A stretch of 64,000 nucleotides of DNA. It comes from JACVRW01 sp963757815 (GTDB lineage: Bacteria > Actinomycetota > Thermoleophilia > Solirubrobacterales > Thermoleophilaceae). The position numbers and the translations under genes are program-made. Shown here piece by piece: positions 1 through 7,580 of this stretch (the first letter of the stretch is position 1; each line of letters starts with the position of its first letter). Below the pieces are notes generated by a model. The model saw nothing but the letters and a program-made list of their open reading frames with translations, did no database searches and was not told where the DNA came from. Location of the stretch: assembly GCA_963757815.1 (NCBI GenBank), contig CAVWSN010000016.1, positions 15,694 to 79,693 on the forward strand. Direction: 5' to 3'.

Positions 1-495
1 TCCGGCTGAACGTCGAGGGCACCTGGCTGATGACCCATGCCGTCGCGACCAAGGCGATGATGGCTGGCGGCGGAGGGAAGATCATCAACGTGACGCTGTC
101 GCCCCACCACGGGCTCCCGGGGATGGCGCACTCGTCCGCGGCGCGCGCCGCCGTGGAGAACCTCACACGCGTGCTCTCGATCGAGTGGGCGCGCTTCGGG
201 ATCAGGCTGACCGCGCTGGCCGCCGGCCACTTCGCAACCGAGACGCATGATGACGAAGTACCCGACGCCTGTGGTCGAGGGGGTGGCGGGCACCGTGCCG
301 CTGCAGCGGCTCGGGACCGAGGAGGAGTTCGCCTGGCTCGTGGCCTATCTCGCCTCGCCGGCAGGCGACTACTTCTCGGGCGCGATCCTCACGATCGACG
401 GCGCGCGGGACAACTGGTTCGGAGTCTGGCCGCCGGGCGGGCTGGCCGACGCGGGTGGCAGGCCGCTCGCGGAGGAGCGGCAGCCGAAGGAATGA
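1..495 (+). CDS. SDR-family oxidoreductase, 3' part, one frame break
   Basis: The gene enters from before the window. From base 3 the frame reads RLNVEGTWLMTHAVATKAM, then NVTLSPHHG and MAHSSAARAAVENLT, the middle of a Rossmann-fold short-chain dehydrogenase. The place of the usual Tyr-x3-Lys pair is taken by H/S and R, as in SDRs related to peroxisomal trans-2-enoyl- and 2,4-dienoyl-CoA reductases (family knowledge). An extra base near 246, just before ATGATG, shifts the frame. The C-terminal part (PLQRLGTEEEFAWLVAYLAS, then FSGAILTIDGA) continues cleanly to the TGA at 493-495, so the protein was probably whole. It overlaps the following acetyltransferase start (ATGA). The substrate is unknown; an acyl-CoA or enoyl-CoA is the best guess. 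Confidence 0.75.
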
Positions 496-1016
496 GCGAG
501 TTCTCGGTCCCCGTGCTCGAGACCGAGCGGCTCGTGATGCGCGGCTGGCGCGACGAGGACTTCGAGCCCTGGGCGGCGATCTGCGCCGACGACGAGGTGA
601 TGCGCGCGCTCGGCCGCCGGGGCGGGATCGATCCCGTGGAAGCCTGGGGGGAGATGGCCTTCTTCGCGGGGCACTGGGTTCTCAAGGGCTTTGGCCACTG
701 GGCGCTCGAGGAGCGCTCGAGCGGTGAGCTGGTCGGCCGGGCGGGGCTGTTGCGCCCGCCCGACTGGCCGGACCTGGAGGTCGGCTGGACGGTCGCGCGC
801 CCGCGCTGGGGCGAGGGGCTGGCGGGCGAGGCCGGCCGGGCGGCGGTCGACTGGGCGCAGCAGGCACTCGGCGCGCGGCACATCATCAGCCTGATAGAGC
901 CGCACAACGCACGCTCGATCCGGGTGGCCGAGAAGCTCGGAATGTCCGAGGAGGGAGAGATCGAGCTGCGCGGCCACATGCTGCGGATCTACGGACTGGA
1001 CCTGCCGGCCGCGTGA
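492..1016 (+). CDS. GNAT-family N-acetyltransferase (RimJ/RimL type)
   Basis: 174-residue protein beginning MSEFSVPVLETERLVMRGW, the usual opening of RimJ/RimL-like GNAT acetyltransferases (LETERLxLR). The acetyl-CoA-binding loop is seen as RWGEGLAGEA, followed by the family's late motif IEPHNARSIRVAEKLGM. It should transfer an acetyl group from acetyl-CoA to an amine; the acceptor cannot be read from the sequence. The start at 492 overlaps the SDR stop as ATGA, implying translational coupling. A longer reading frame runs in from upstream, but that upstream part is the SDR. Confidence 0.85.
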   Translation: MSEFSVPVLETERLVMRGWRDEDFEPWAAICADDEVMRALGRRGGIDPVEAWGEMAFFAGHWVLKGFGHWALEERSSGELVGRAGLLRPPDWPDLEVGWTVARPRWGEGLAGEAGRAAVDWAQQALGARHIISLIEPHNARSIRVAEKLGMSEEGEIELRGHMLRIYGLDLPAA

Positions 1017-1051
1017 GGTTCCCTCTTCCGCGGCCGTGGTACACCTTCGGC

Positions 1052-1435
1052 ATGACGACGAACGAGGAGAACAGGGAGCGCGAGGACAAGTTCGAGCGGC
1101 ACGAGGAGGAGGCGGCGGCAGCGGAGGCGGCCGCGATCGGCGGCGAAGGCCCGGACTACGACACGGACGAGGCGCACCGGCCGCTCGAGGAGGCCGGCGA
1201 GGGCGAGGCCGAAGGCTTCGAGGATGCCGAGGCCGAGCTGATCGAAGCCGCCTCGCACGGAGAGTACCGCCACAACCCGGCCGAGGACGCGTTCACTCCG
1301 GAGGAGCGCTCGGACGAGTCCGGCGCGGTCTACGGCGAGCCCGACGAAGTCGACCCCACCGAGGTCGTGCGTGACCCCGAGTCCGGGGACGAAGACGACC
1401 CGGGCGAGGGGCCGGGGATAGCGGCCGACCGCTAG
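1052..1435 (+). CDS. Acidic, low-complexity hypothetical protein
   Basis: 127-residue protein starting MTTNEENREREDKFERHEEE. It is extremely rich in Glu, Asp and Ala with no hydrophobic stretch, so it is predicted to be cytoplasmic and largely disordered. The C-terminal half has a pattern of short segments (HNPAEDAFTPEERSDES, VYGEPDEVDPTEVVRDPE) seen in small actinobacterial acidic proteins of unknown role. I chose ATG 1052 over the upstream in-frame start because the upstream codons look like promoter sequence (TACACCTT). I do not recognise a domain. A GC-rich hairpin follows directly after the stop. Confidence 0.65.
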   Translation: MTTNEENREREDKFERHEEEAAAAEAAAIGGEGPDYDTDEAHRPLEEAGEGEAEGFEDAEAELIEAASHGEYRHNPAEDAFTPEERSDESGAVYGEPDEVDPTEVVRDPESGDEDDPGEGPGIAADR

Positions 1436-1507
1436 GGCCCGCGCGCGGGCCCCCCGCCGCACCCCCGTCCGGCCCGCGCCCGCCGCTCCCGGCCCCCCCG
1501 GGGGGCG
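1435..1507. terminator. Two GC hairpins after the acidic-protein gene
   Basis: A perfect 18-bp palindrome, GGGCCCGCGCGCGGGCCC, begins on the last base of the stop codon (1435-1452). A second self-complementary run, GGCCCCCCCGGGGGGC, lies at 1491-1506. Neither has a T tract, so these would be structure-only terminators or RNA-stabilising hairpins. Their position, between a gene end and the operator of the next gene, supports termination. Confidence 0.45.
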
Positions 1508-1527
1508 AATCCTGGAGCTTTCCTGAC

Positions 1528-1550
1528 TTGCCTACAACATGTGTAGGCAA
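1528..1550. promoter_or_regulatory. Palindromic operator over the AbiEi/DUF559 start
   Basis: A perfect inverted repeat, TTGCCTACA - ACATG - TGTAGGCAA, has its centre on the ATG at 1539. A repressor bound here would block both transcription and initiation. Because the gene product begins with a winged-helix AbiEi-type domain, self-regulation is a natural inference; AbiEi antitoxins are known to bind inverted repeats in their own promoters. Confidence 0.6.
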
Positions 1551-2434
1551 TCCAGGACGGTTGCCCGGGTGATCGCCTCGATGGCCACTCGGGCGCACGG
1601 CGTGGTCTCGCGGAAGGAGCTGCTCGGGGCCGGCTTGAGTGAGCGGCAGGTCGACTACCGCGTCCAAACCGGGGTGCTGCTCGTCGAGTTTCCGGGCGTC
1701 TACCGCGCCGGCCACCGGGCGCCGAGTGTGGAGGCGCGCTACATGGCGGCCGTCAAGGCTTGCGGTAAAGGGGCGGTGCTGAGTGGGCTGGCGGCCGCAT
1801 ACCTGTTCGGGCTCGTCAAGGGCCCGCGCGCCCGAACCGGAGGTGACGGCGCCGACCGAGCGCAGGGTCAGGGGCGTCAAGACACGCACGCGGCGCTTGG
1901 ACCCAGGCGACACGACGGTCTGGCACCGGATCGCGGTCACGACCGTGCCGCGCACGCTCGTCGACCTGTCCTCATTGCTGTCGTTAGACGAGCTGGCCCG
2001 CGCAGCCCACGAAGCCGGTGTGCGCCACCGCACAACGCCGGCCCAGGTCGAGCAAGCGCTGAACAGGACGCCGAACGCCAAGGGCGCCGCCAATCTGCGC
2101 CGCGTCCTCCGCGGCGAGGTCCACGTGACGCTGAGCGAACTCGAGCGCCGCTTCCTGAAGCTGCTGCGCGCGCAACAACTGCCGCTGCCGGCCACCAACA
2201 CAAGGGCCGGCAGCCCACCGCGTCGACTGCCGCTGGCCCGACCACCACCTGACGGTCGAGCTCGACAGCTACAGCTACCACAACAGCCGCCACGCCTGGG
2301 AACAAGACCGCAAACGCGAACGCCAAGCCCACGCCCGCGGCGACCAACACCGCCGCTACACCCACCACGACGTCACCCAAGCACCCGCCCAAATGCTCAC
2401 CGAACTACACACCCTGCTCGCGCCAAGCGGCTAG
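1539..2434 (+). CDS. AbiEi-type HTH plus DUF559 (endonuclease-like) protein, two frame breaks
   Basis: The N-terminus (IASMATRAHGVVSRKELLGA, then GVYRAG) matches the AbiEi antitoxin winged helix. The frame breaks near 1825-1835 and continues as RVRGVKTRTRRLDPGDTTVW and TTVPRTLVDLS. It breaks again near 2205-2220 and resumes as HRVDCRWPDHHLTVELDSYS and a last helix to the TAG at 2432-2434. The last part is a DUF559/Vsr-like fold whose VELD core corresponds to the nuclease metal site. Restoring two single-base indels gives one protein of about 297 residues. Such genes are common, often in many copies, in actinobacteria; they resemble type IV toxin-antitoxin parts, but no partner gene is present. 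Its stop shares CTAG (2431-2434) with the convergent AsnC gene. Confidence 0.75.
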
Positions 2435-2859
2435 CGCTCGAACAACGTCGACAGCACCACCTCGGTGACAGTGCGCGTGATGCCGTCGGTCGCCCGGATG
2501 CGCTCCAGGCACAGCTCGAGGTCCTGCGTGTCCCGCGCCTGCACGTGCAGCAGCGCGCTCGCTTCGCCGGCGACCGTATGGGCGGACACGACGCCCGGCT
2601 CACCCTCCACGGCCTGCTTGATCGAATCGGCGGGCATGCGTCCCTCGCAGTAGAGGTCGACGAACGCCTCCGCATGCCAGCCGAAGGCGGTCGGATCCAC
2701 CACCGCCGTGTAGCCGCGGATGACGCCGTCGGCCTCGAGCCGGTCGATGCGGCGCTTGACCGCGGGAGCGGAGAGGTGGACGTGCTCCCCGATGTCCTGG
2801 AACGAGCGGCGGGCGTTCTCCCGGAGCAGCGCAACGATTCTCTGGTCGGTATCGTCCAT
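2431..2859 (-). CDS. Lrp/AsnC-family transcriptional regulator
   Basis: 142-residue protein with an N-terminal winged helix (MDDTDQRIVALLRENARRSF, then SAPAVKRRIDRLEADGVIRG) and a C-terminal RAM effector-binding domain (EGEPGVVSAHTVAGEAS). Lrp/AsnC proteins bind amino acids or related small molecules and act on neighbouring promoters. This gene is divergent from hpd-hmgA across about 100 bp, so a tyrosine-pathway compound is the likely effector (inference). The stop overlaps the convergent DUF559 gene. Confidence 0.9.
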   Translation of the reverse strand: MDDTDQRIVALLRENARRSFQDIGEHVHLSAPAVKRRIDRLEADGVIRGYTAVVDPTAFGWHAEAFVDLYCEGRMPADSIKQAVEGEPGVVSAHTVAGEASALLHVQARDTQDLELCLERIRATDGITRTVTEVVLSTLFER

Positions 2860-2909
2860 TTGATGCCGAATTGTCTCACTCTTGCAACAAATCGGCGTTG
2901 TCGGGTCAC

Positions 2910-2925
2910 TGATTCGAAGGAATCA
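2910..2925. promoter_or_regulatory. Inverted repeat between asnC-type gene and hpd
   Basis: TGATTC-GAAG-GAATCA is a perfect 6-bp inverted repeat in the divergent promoter region, 36 bp before the hpd start. Lrp/AsnC proteins often bind short dyads of this size. It is therefore a candidate site for the adjacent regulator; the assignment is by position only. Confidence 0.4.
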
Positions 2926-2960
2926 TTACGTCACCAGTTTGAAATCGAGAGAGGAGCCCG

Positions 2961-4103
2961 ATGGCGACCGACCAGCTTGCCACCGGCACCGTCACCCCGC
3001 CGGTGCCCGAGCACGACCGGATGCCGATCCACGGCATCGACCACGTGGAGTTCTACGTCGGCAACGCCGCCCATGCCGCCCACTTCTTCAAGAGCGCCTT
3101 CGGCTTCACCGAGACCGCCTACAGGGGGCTCGAGACCGGGAGCCGCGACCGGGTGTCGCACGTGCTCGAGCAGGGCAGGATCAGGCTCGTCCTCACCGGG
3201 ACGCTCAAGGGCGGCGACGAGATCGCTGACCACCACGCCCACCACGGCGACGGCGTCCACAAGATCGCGCTGAGTGTTCCCGACGCGGCGGCCGCCTACG
3301 AGCATGCGGTGTCACACGGGGCGCGGGGCGTGACCACACCGCGGTGGGAAGAGGACGAGGACGGCCGCGTGCAGCTCTCCGCGATCGCAACCTACGGCGA
3401 CACGCTCCACCTGTTCGTGCAGCGCGACGGGTACCGGGGGCCATTCCTCCCGGGCTTCGAGCGGCGCGACGAGGCTCCCAGCGACCCGGACGGGATGCTT
3501 CTCATGGCGATCGACCACATCGTCGGAAACGTGGAGCTCGGCCACATGGACGAGTGGGTCCACTACTACGAGCGCGTCTTCGGGATGACCGAGATGATCC
3601 ACTTCTCGGACGAGGCGATCTCGACCGAGTACTCCGCGCTGATGTCCAAGGTCGTCACGGACGGCAGCGGCCGGATCAAGTTCCCGATCAACGAGCCCGC
3701 CGAGGGCAAGCGCAAGTCGCAGATCGAGGAGTACATCGAGTTCTACAACGGCGCCGGCGCTCAGCACATAGCGCTCGCCACGCGCGACATCGTGCGCACC
3801 GTCGGCGAGCTGCGCGAGCGCGGCGTCGAGTTCCTCTCGATCCCCGAGTCGTACTACGACGAGGTGCCGGTGCGGATCGGCGAGATCGAGGAGGACGTCG
3901 AGGACCTGAAGCGGCTCGGGATCCTGGTCGACCGCGACGACGAGGGCTACCTGCTTCAGATCTTCACGAAGCCGACCGGGGACCGCCCGACCGTGTTCTT
4001 CGAGATCATCGAGAGGCACGGCGCTCGCGGCTTCGGCGAGGGCAACTTCAAGGCCCTGTTCGAAGCGATCGAGCGCGAGCAGGAGCGGAGAGGAAACCTC
4101 TGA
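2961..4103 (+). CDS. hpd: 4-hydroxyphenylpyruvate dioxygenase
   Basis: 380-residue two-domain vicinal-oxygen-chelate enzyme that converts 4-hydroxyphenylpyruvate to homogentisate with O2 and Fe(II). The iron ligands of the family are visible: His186 in IDHIVGNVEL, His269 in AQHIALATRD and Glu348 in VFFEIIER. Their spacings of 83 and 79 residues are close to the family norm. The C-terminal gate helix is present (GARGFGEGNFKALFEAIE). GAGAGGAG lies just upstream of ATG 2961. hmgA follows after 3 bp, so the two form an operon for tyrosine breakdown, divergent from an AsnC regulator. Length and motifs are complete and the call is secure. Confidence 0.97.
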   Translation: MATDQLATGTVTPPVPEHDRMPIHGIDHVEFYVGNAAHAAHFFKSAFGFTETAYRGLETGSRDRVSHVLEQGRIRLVLTGTLKGGDEIADHHAHHGDGVHKIALSVPDAAAAYEHAVSHGARGVTTPRWEEDEDGRVQLSAIATYGDTLHLFVQRDGYRGPFLPGFERRDEAPSDPDGMLLMAIDHIVGNVELGHMDEWVHYYERVFGMTEMIHFSDEAISTEYSALMSKVVTDGSGRIKFPINEPAEGKRKSQIEEYIEFYNGAGAQHIALATRDIVRTVGELRERGVEFLSIPESYYDEVPVRIGEIEEDVEDLKRLGILVDRDDEGYLLQIFTKPTGDRPTVFFEIIERHGARGFGEGNFKALFEAIEREQERRGNL

Positions 4104-4106
4104 ACG

Positions 4107-5352
4107 ATGCGCTACGCAACTCTCGGACAGATACCCCCCAAGCGGCACGTCCAGGTCCGCCGGAACGGCGGTGGCTCGGACGGCGATTCACCCCTTCTCG
4201 TCGAGGAGGTGATGGGCTACGAGGGCTTCTCGGGGAACGAGTCGATCCTGCTTCACCTGCAGTCGCCCTGCCGGCTCGAGCAGGTCGGAGCCTTCCGCCC
4301 GATGGAGCGCGAGGAGTGGGTGCCCGACGCTCACGTCCACCGGCTCGCGGACACGAACCCCGTCGAGGGGGGCGGCGATCCGGTGTCGAGCAGGCGCCTG
4401 CTTGATGTGGAACGGGGACATCGAGGTCTCGGTCGCCAAGCCGACGGAGGAGCTCGACGGCTTCTACCGCAACGGGGAGGGCGACGAGGTCATCTACGTC
4501 CACCGTGGCTCGGGCGTGCTGCGCACCGTCTTCGGCCGCGTGCCGTTCCGGGAGCGCGACTACATCGTGATCCCGCGCGGGACGACCCATGCCTTCGAGC
4601 TCGCCGAGGGGGACGAGCAGGTCTGGCTCTGCTTCCACACCCCCGGTGAGATCGAGACGCCCAACCGCTATCGCAACCGCTACGGCCAGCTGCTCGAGCA
4701 CGCGCCGTTCTCACAGCGCGACTTCCATCCGCCCGGGGAGCTCGAGACGTTCGACGAGGCGGGCGAGTTTCCCGTGACCGTGCGCGTGCGCGACGGCCAC
4801 CAGGACTACGTGCTCGACCGGCACCCGTTCGACGTCGTCGGCTGGGACGGCTACGTCTGGCCGTACACGTTCAACGCGGACGATTTCGAGCCGCGGGCCG
4901 GGCGCTTCCACCTGCCGCCGCCGGCCCACCAGACGTTCCAGGGCCCGAACTTCGTGATCTGCACGTTCGCGCCGCGGATGCTCGACTGGGACCCCCAGGC
5001 GGTCACGCTCCCGTACCACCACTCGAACATCCAGTCCGAGGAGGTCATGTTCTACGCCGCCGGCGACTACGCGGCACGCAAGGGCGTGGACGTCGGCTCG
5101 ATCACGCTGCACCCGTCCGGCCTGCCGCACGGCCCGCAGCCGGGGGCGGTCGAGAAGGCGCTCGGCAAGAAGTCGACCGACGAGCTCGCGGTGATGTGGG
5201 ACACGTTCCGCCCGCTCAGGCTGTCGACGCTCTGGCAGGAGGTCGACAAGCCCGAGTACGCGTACAGCTGGAACCCCGACCACTCGGTCGAGGCGGGCAG
5301 CCAGGACGGCATTCCCGAGTCAGACTCCGTGGTCACCGGCCCCTCTGCCTGA
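4107..5352 (+). CDS. hmgA: Homogentisate 1,2-dioxygenase, one frame break
   Basis: Cupin-fold Fe(II) enzyme that opens the homogentisate ring to maleylacetoacetate. The N-terminal part (MRYATLGQIPPKRHVQVRR) is in one frame. An extra base near 4395-4401 shifts it, after which MWNGDIEVSVAKPTEELDGF continues to the end. The C-terminal metal site of the family is visible as YHHSNIQSEEVMFY (His and Glu) and GLPHGPQPG (His). With the indel repaired the protein is about 414 residues, close to the usual size. It starts 3 bp after hpd. No fumarylacetoacetase or maleylacetoacetate isomerase lies nearby, so the rest of the route must be elsewhere. Confidence 0.93.
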
Positions 5353-5371
5353 CGCGAGCCGGCAGCGCGTG

Positions 5372-5944
5372 TCAGCTGGCCCGGCGCGCGCGCCGCTTGG
5401 CGAGCAACGAACGGATCAGATACCACGGCGTGGGCGGAACCCAGCCGAGCTGGAACGCCGTGCCCAGGTCGTCTCGGTTGGCCCAGTGCTCGATCACCCT
5501 GCCGTCTGCGATGCGGAGCCAGTGGGTTTGTGTGCTTGCGAAGCGCTTGCCCGTCGGCGGGAACGCCTCCTTGACCTGGGCCTGCTCGTCGTAGCCGACG
5601 AAGGTGCGCACGTGCCGCCCCGACATCGTGCAGTGCACCGCGACGAGATCGCCTTCGGCCACCACTTCGTGGATGTCCCAGCGCAGCTCGGCAAAGGCGT
5701 CGCGCAGCCACAGCGCCGTGGCGTAGGCGGCCGCCGGACCGCCGCCGCGTGCCGCCGGTGGCTCGTCGCGCGCTTCGTGGTTCAGGAACTGCCGATGCAG
5801 AACCTCGTCGAACTCCTCGCGACTGCCGTCCTGCATGATGCGGATGGAACGCAGGGCAAGCTCTTTGTGGTCGGAGGCCTGGCTGGGCGTCGGGACGGTT
5901 GTGCTCACGGGATCCTCCATGGTCGGCGTCCCCACGGAGGACAT
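5372..5944 (-). CDS. SnoaL-like (NTF2-fold) ester cyclase family protein
   Basis: 190-residue protein with the SnoaL-like alpha+beta-barrel pattern: FDEVLHRQFLNHEARDE near the N-terminus, FAELRWDIHEVVAEGDLVAV in the middle and the ending THWLRIADGRVIEHWANRDD. Members include polyketide cyclases, but many have no known function. I chose ATG 5944 because GGGAGG precedes it at good distance; an earlier in-frame ATG and a later one at 5920 lack this. It lies 28 bp downstream of the SDR gene on the same strand, so they are probably co-transcribed. The C-terminus ends in a basic tail (SLLAKRRARRAS). Confidence 0.75.
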   Translation of the reverse strand: MSSVGTPTMEDPVSTTVPTPSQASDHKELALRSIRIMQDGSREEFDEVLHRQFLNHEARDEPPAARGGGPAAAYATALWLRDAFAELRWDIHEVVAEGDLVAVHCTMSGRHVRTFVGYDEQAQVKEAFPPTGKRFASTQTHWLRIADGRVIEHWANRDDLGTAFQLGWVPPTPWYLIRSLLAKRRARRAS

Positions 5945-5972
5945 CGTGGCCTCCCGATCTATTCCAAGCGGC

Positions 5973-6800
5973 CTAGAGATACATCCCTCCGAACTGGCCA
6001 CCGGTCACGTTCAGCACCTGCCCGTGCACGTAGTCGGCCCAGGGCGAGCAGAGGAAGAACACCGGGCCGGCGGCCTCCTCGGGCGAGGCCGGGCGGCCGA
6101 GCGGGATGATCATCGCCGCCATCTGGCGCATCTGCTCGGGGATGCCTAGCTGGATCTCCTCGCCGTCCTTGGTCATCACGTTGCCCGACTCCTTGGCGGC
6201 GGTCAGGCGCGTCTCGACGAAGCCGAAGGCCACGGCGTTCACGTTGATCTTGAACTGGCCCCACTCCTTGGCGAGCGTCTTGGTGAGGCCCACCACGCCC
6301 GCCTTGGCGGCGGAGTAGTTGACCTGCCCGGCGTTGCCCATCGTGCCCGAGATCGAGGACACGTTCACGATCTTGCGGAAGACCTCCCGGCCCTCCTCGC
6401 GCTCCTGCTTGGCCGGGTCGCGCATGTGCGGCGCGGCCGCGCGGATGACCCGGAACGGCACGACCGTGTGGATGTCGAGCATCGCCTGGAACTCGTCGTC
6501 CGTCATCTTGTGGGCGACGGCGTCGCGGGTGTAGCCCGCGTTGTTGACGATGATGTCGAGCTGGCCGAACTCGTCGATGGCCTTCTGGACGAGCTGGTCG
6601 GGCACGCCCTCCTTGGTGAGGTCGCCGCCGAAGACGGCGGTCTCGCCGGCGATCTCCGCCGAGGCCTGCTCGGCCACGTCGGCGTCGAGGTCGTTGATCA
6701 GGACCCGTGCGCCGTGCTCGGCGAGCAGTTCGGCGGTTGCGCGGCCGATGCCCCGGGCGGACCCGGTGACGATCGCTGCCCTTCCATCGAGAATTCCCAC
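5973..6800 (-). CDS. SDR oxidoreductase, 3-oxoacyl-ACP reductase (FabG)-like
   Basis: 275-residue short-chain dehydrogenase. The cofactor motif TGSARGIG, the NNAG motif, the catalytic Ser in NVSSISG and Tyr-x3-Lys in VNYSAAKAG are all present. The C-terminal VLNVTGGQFGGMYL is typical of FabG-like enzymes. It should reduce a beta-ketoacyl thioester or oxidise a beta-hydroxyacyl-CoA with NAD(P)H. An insertion around residues 130-145 (DPAKQEREEGREVFRK) separates it from canonical FabG. Its neighbours (acyl-CoA dehydrogenases, cupin, SnoaL) suggest lipid or acyl-CoA breakdown. Confidence 0.88.
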   Translation of the reverse strand: MGILDGRAAIVTGSARGIGRATAELLAEHGARVLINDLDADVAEQASAEIAGETAVFGGDLTKEGVPDQLVQKAIDEFGQLDIIVNNAGYTRDAVAHKMTDDEFQAMLDIHTVVPFRVIRAAAPHMRDPAKQEREEGREVFRKIVNVSSISGTMGNAGQVNYSAAKAGVVGLTKTLAKEWGQFKINVNAVAFGFVETRLTAAKESGNVMTKDGEEIQLGIPEQMRQMAAMIIPLGRPASPEEAAGPVFFLCSPWADYVHGQVLNVTGGQFGGMYL

Positions 6801-6858
6801 GTGACAGTCTCCTTCTTCACTTTCGAGAGCACGGCATCATTACCTAAGGTCAACTCCG

Positions 6859-7128
6859 ATGACCCTGCAAATCGTTCGCTACGGGATTCCGCTCGCCCTG
6901 TTCCTGGCGGGCGTGATCGTGGCCGGAACTTCGGGCCGCATCGGGGTCGCGGCGGGCGCGATGTTCATCAGCGCCGCGACCGCGGTGCTGCTCCTCAACG
7001 TCATCTACCGGATCGGCGTCGAGGGCGACAAGGACCGCGGCCGCGAGGAGGACGCACGCCGCTTCTTCGACGAGCACGGGCGCTGGCCGGACGAGCCCGA
7101 GTCGGCGGCACGCAGGCCGCGGCCCTAG
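6859..7128 (+). CDS. Small two-helix membrane protein
   Basis: 89 residues: two hydrophobic helices (about residues 8-24 and 30-50, including AAGAMFISAATAVLLLNVIY) followed by a charged cytoplasmic tail (EGDKDRGREEDARRFFDEHG). The tail motif RRFFDEHGRWPDE is found in small actinobacterial membrane proteins of unknown function (family recollection, not checked). It is divergent from the SDR gene, with a 58-bp promoter region between them, and convergent with the cupin gene. Confidence 0.7.
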   Translation: MTLQIVRYGIPLALFLAGVIVAGTSGRIGVAAGAMFISAATAVLLLNVIYRIGVEGDKDRGREEDARRFFDEHGRWPDEPESAARRPRP

Positions 7129-7143
7129 CCTGAAGCCTCGTCC

Positions 7144-7551
7144 CTACGGGCGGCTGAGTGGCGGGCCGACGACCTCCACGTGGTGTTGCTCGAGCAGTTC
7201 TTGGAAGCGCGCCGGCTCGGCGAAAGCCTCCTCGAGGCCACCCGGCAACAGCAGGACCAACACGCGCGACGGCTCCTCACTGATGCCCAGGAACGTATGG
7301 GGGATCCCGCGCGGGAGGTAGGCGAACGCGCCCGACTCGGCGCGGAAGGTCTTCTCGCCACAGACGAAGTCGACCGTGCCGGCGAGCACGTAGAACGCCT
7401 CGTCCTCGTCCGCGTGGACGTGCAACGGCGTGCTGTGACCTGCGGGTATCACGGTCTCCACGAGGCCGAGGGCGCCCGCCGTGTCCTCGGCGCCCGCCTT
7501 GACGCCTCCGCGGCCTTCGCCGGGAGCGACGAAGAATGGGTCGATGGGCAT
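7144..7551 (-). CDS. Cupin-domain protein
   Basis: 135-residue single-domain cupin. Motif 1 is visible as STPLHVHADEDEAFYVLAG (metal-binding His-His-Glu positions) and motif 2 as LPRGIPHTFLG (His). It probably binds a divalent metal; stand-alone cupins of this type act as dioxygenases, isomerases or binding proteins, and nothing here decides between them. The C-terminus (FQELLEQHHVEVVGPPL) resembles quercetinase-like proteins. It lies 29 bp downstream of the acyl-CoA dehydrogenase gene, on the same strand. Confidence 0.8.
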   Translation of the reverse strand: MPIDPFFVAPGEGRGGVKAGAEDTAGALGLVETVIPAGHSTPLHVHADEDEAFYVLAGTVDFVCGEKTFRAESGAFAYLPRGIPHTFLGISEEPSRVLVLLLPGGLEEAFAEPARFQELLEQHHVEVVGPPLSRP

Positions 7552-7580
7552 CCAGCGAGGTTAGGTCAGGCGGCGGGCGG

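Noticed and set aside
6841..6856. Near-palindrome TTACCTAAGGTCAA between the SDR and small membrane protein genes
   Set aside because: The arms are only 4 bp and asymmetric; this is within chance expectation.
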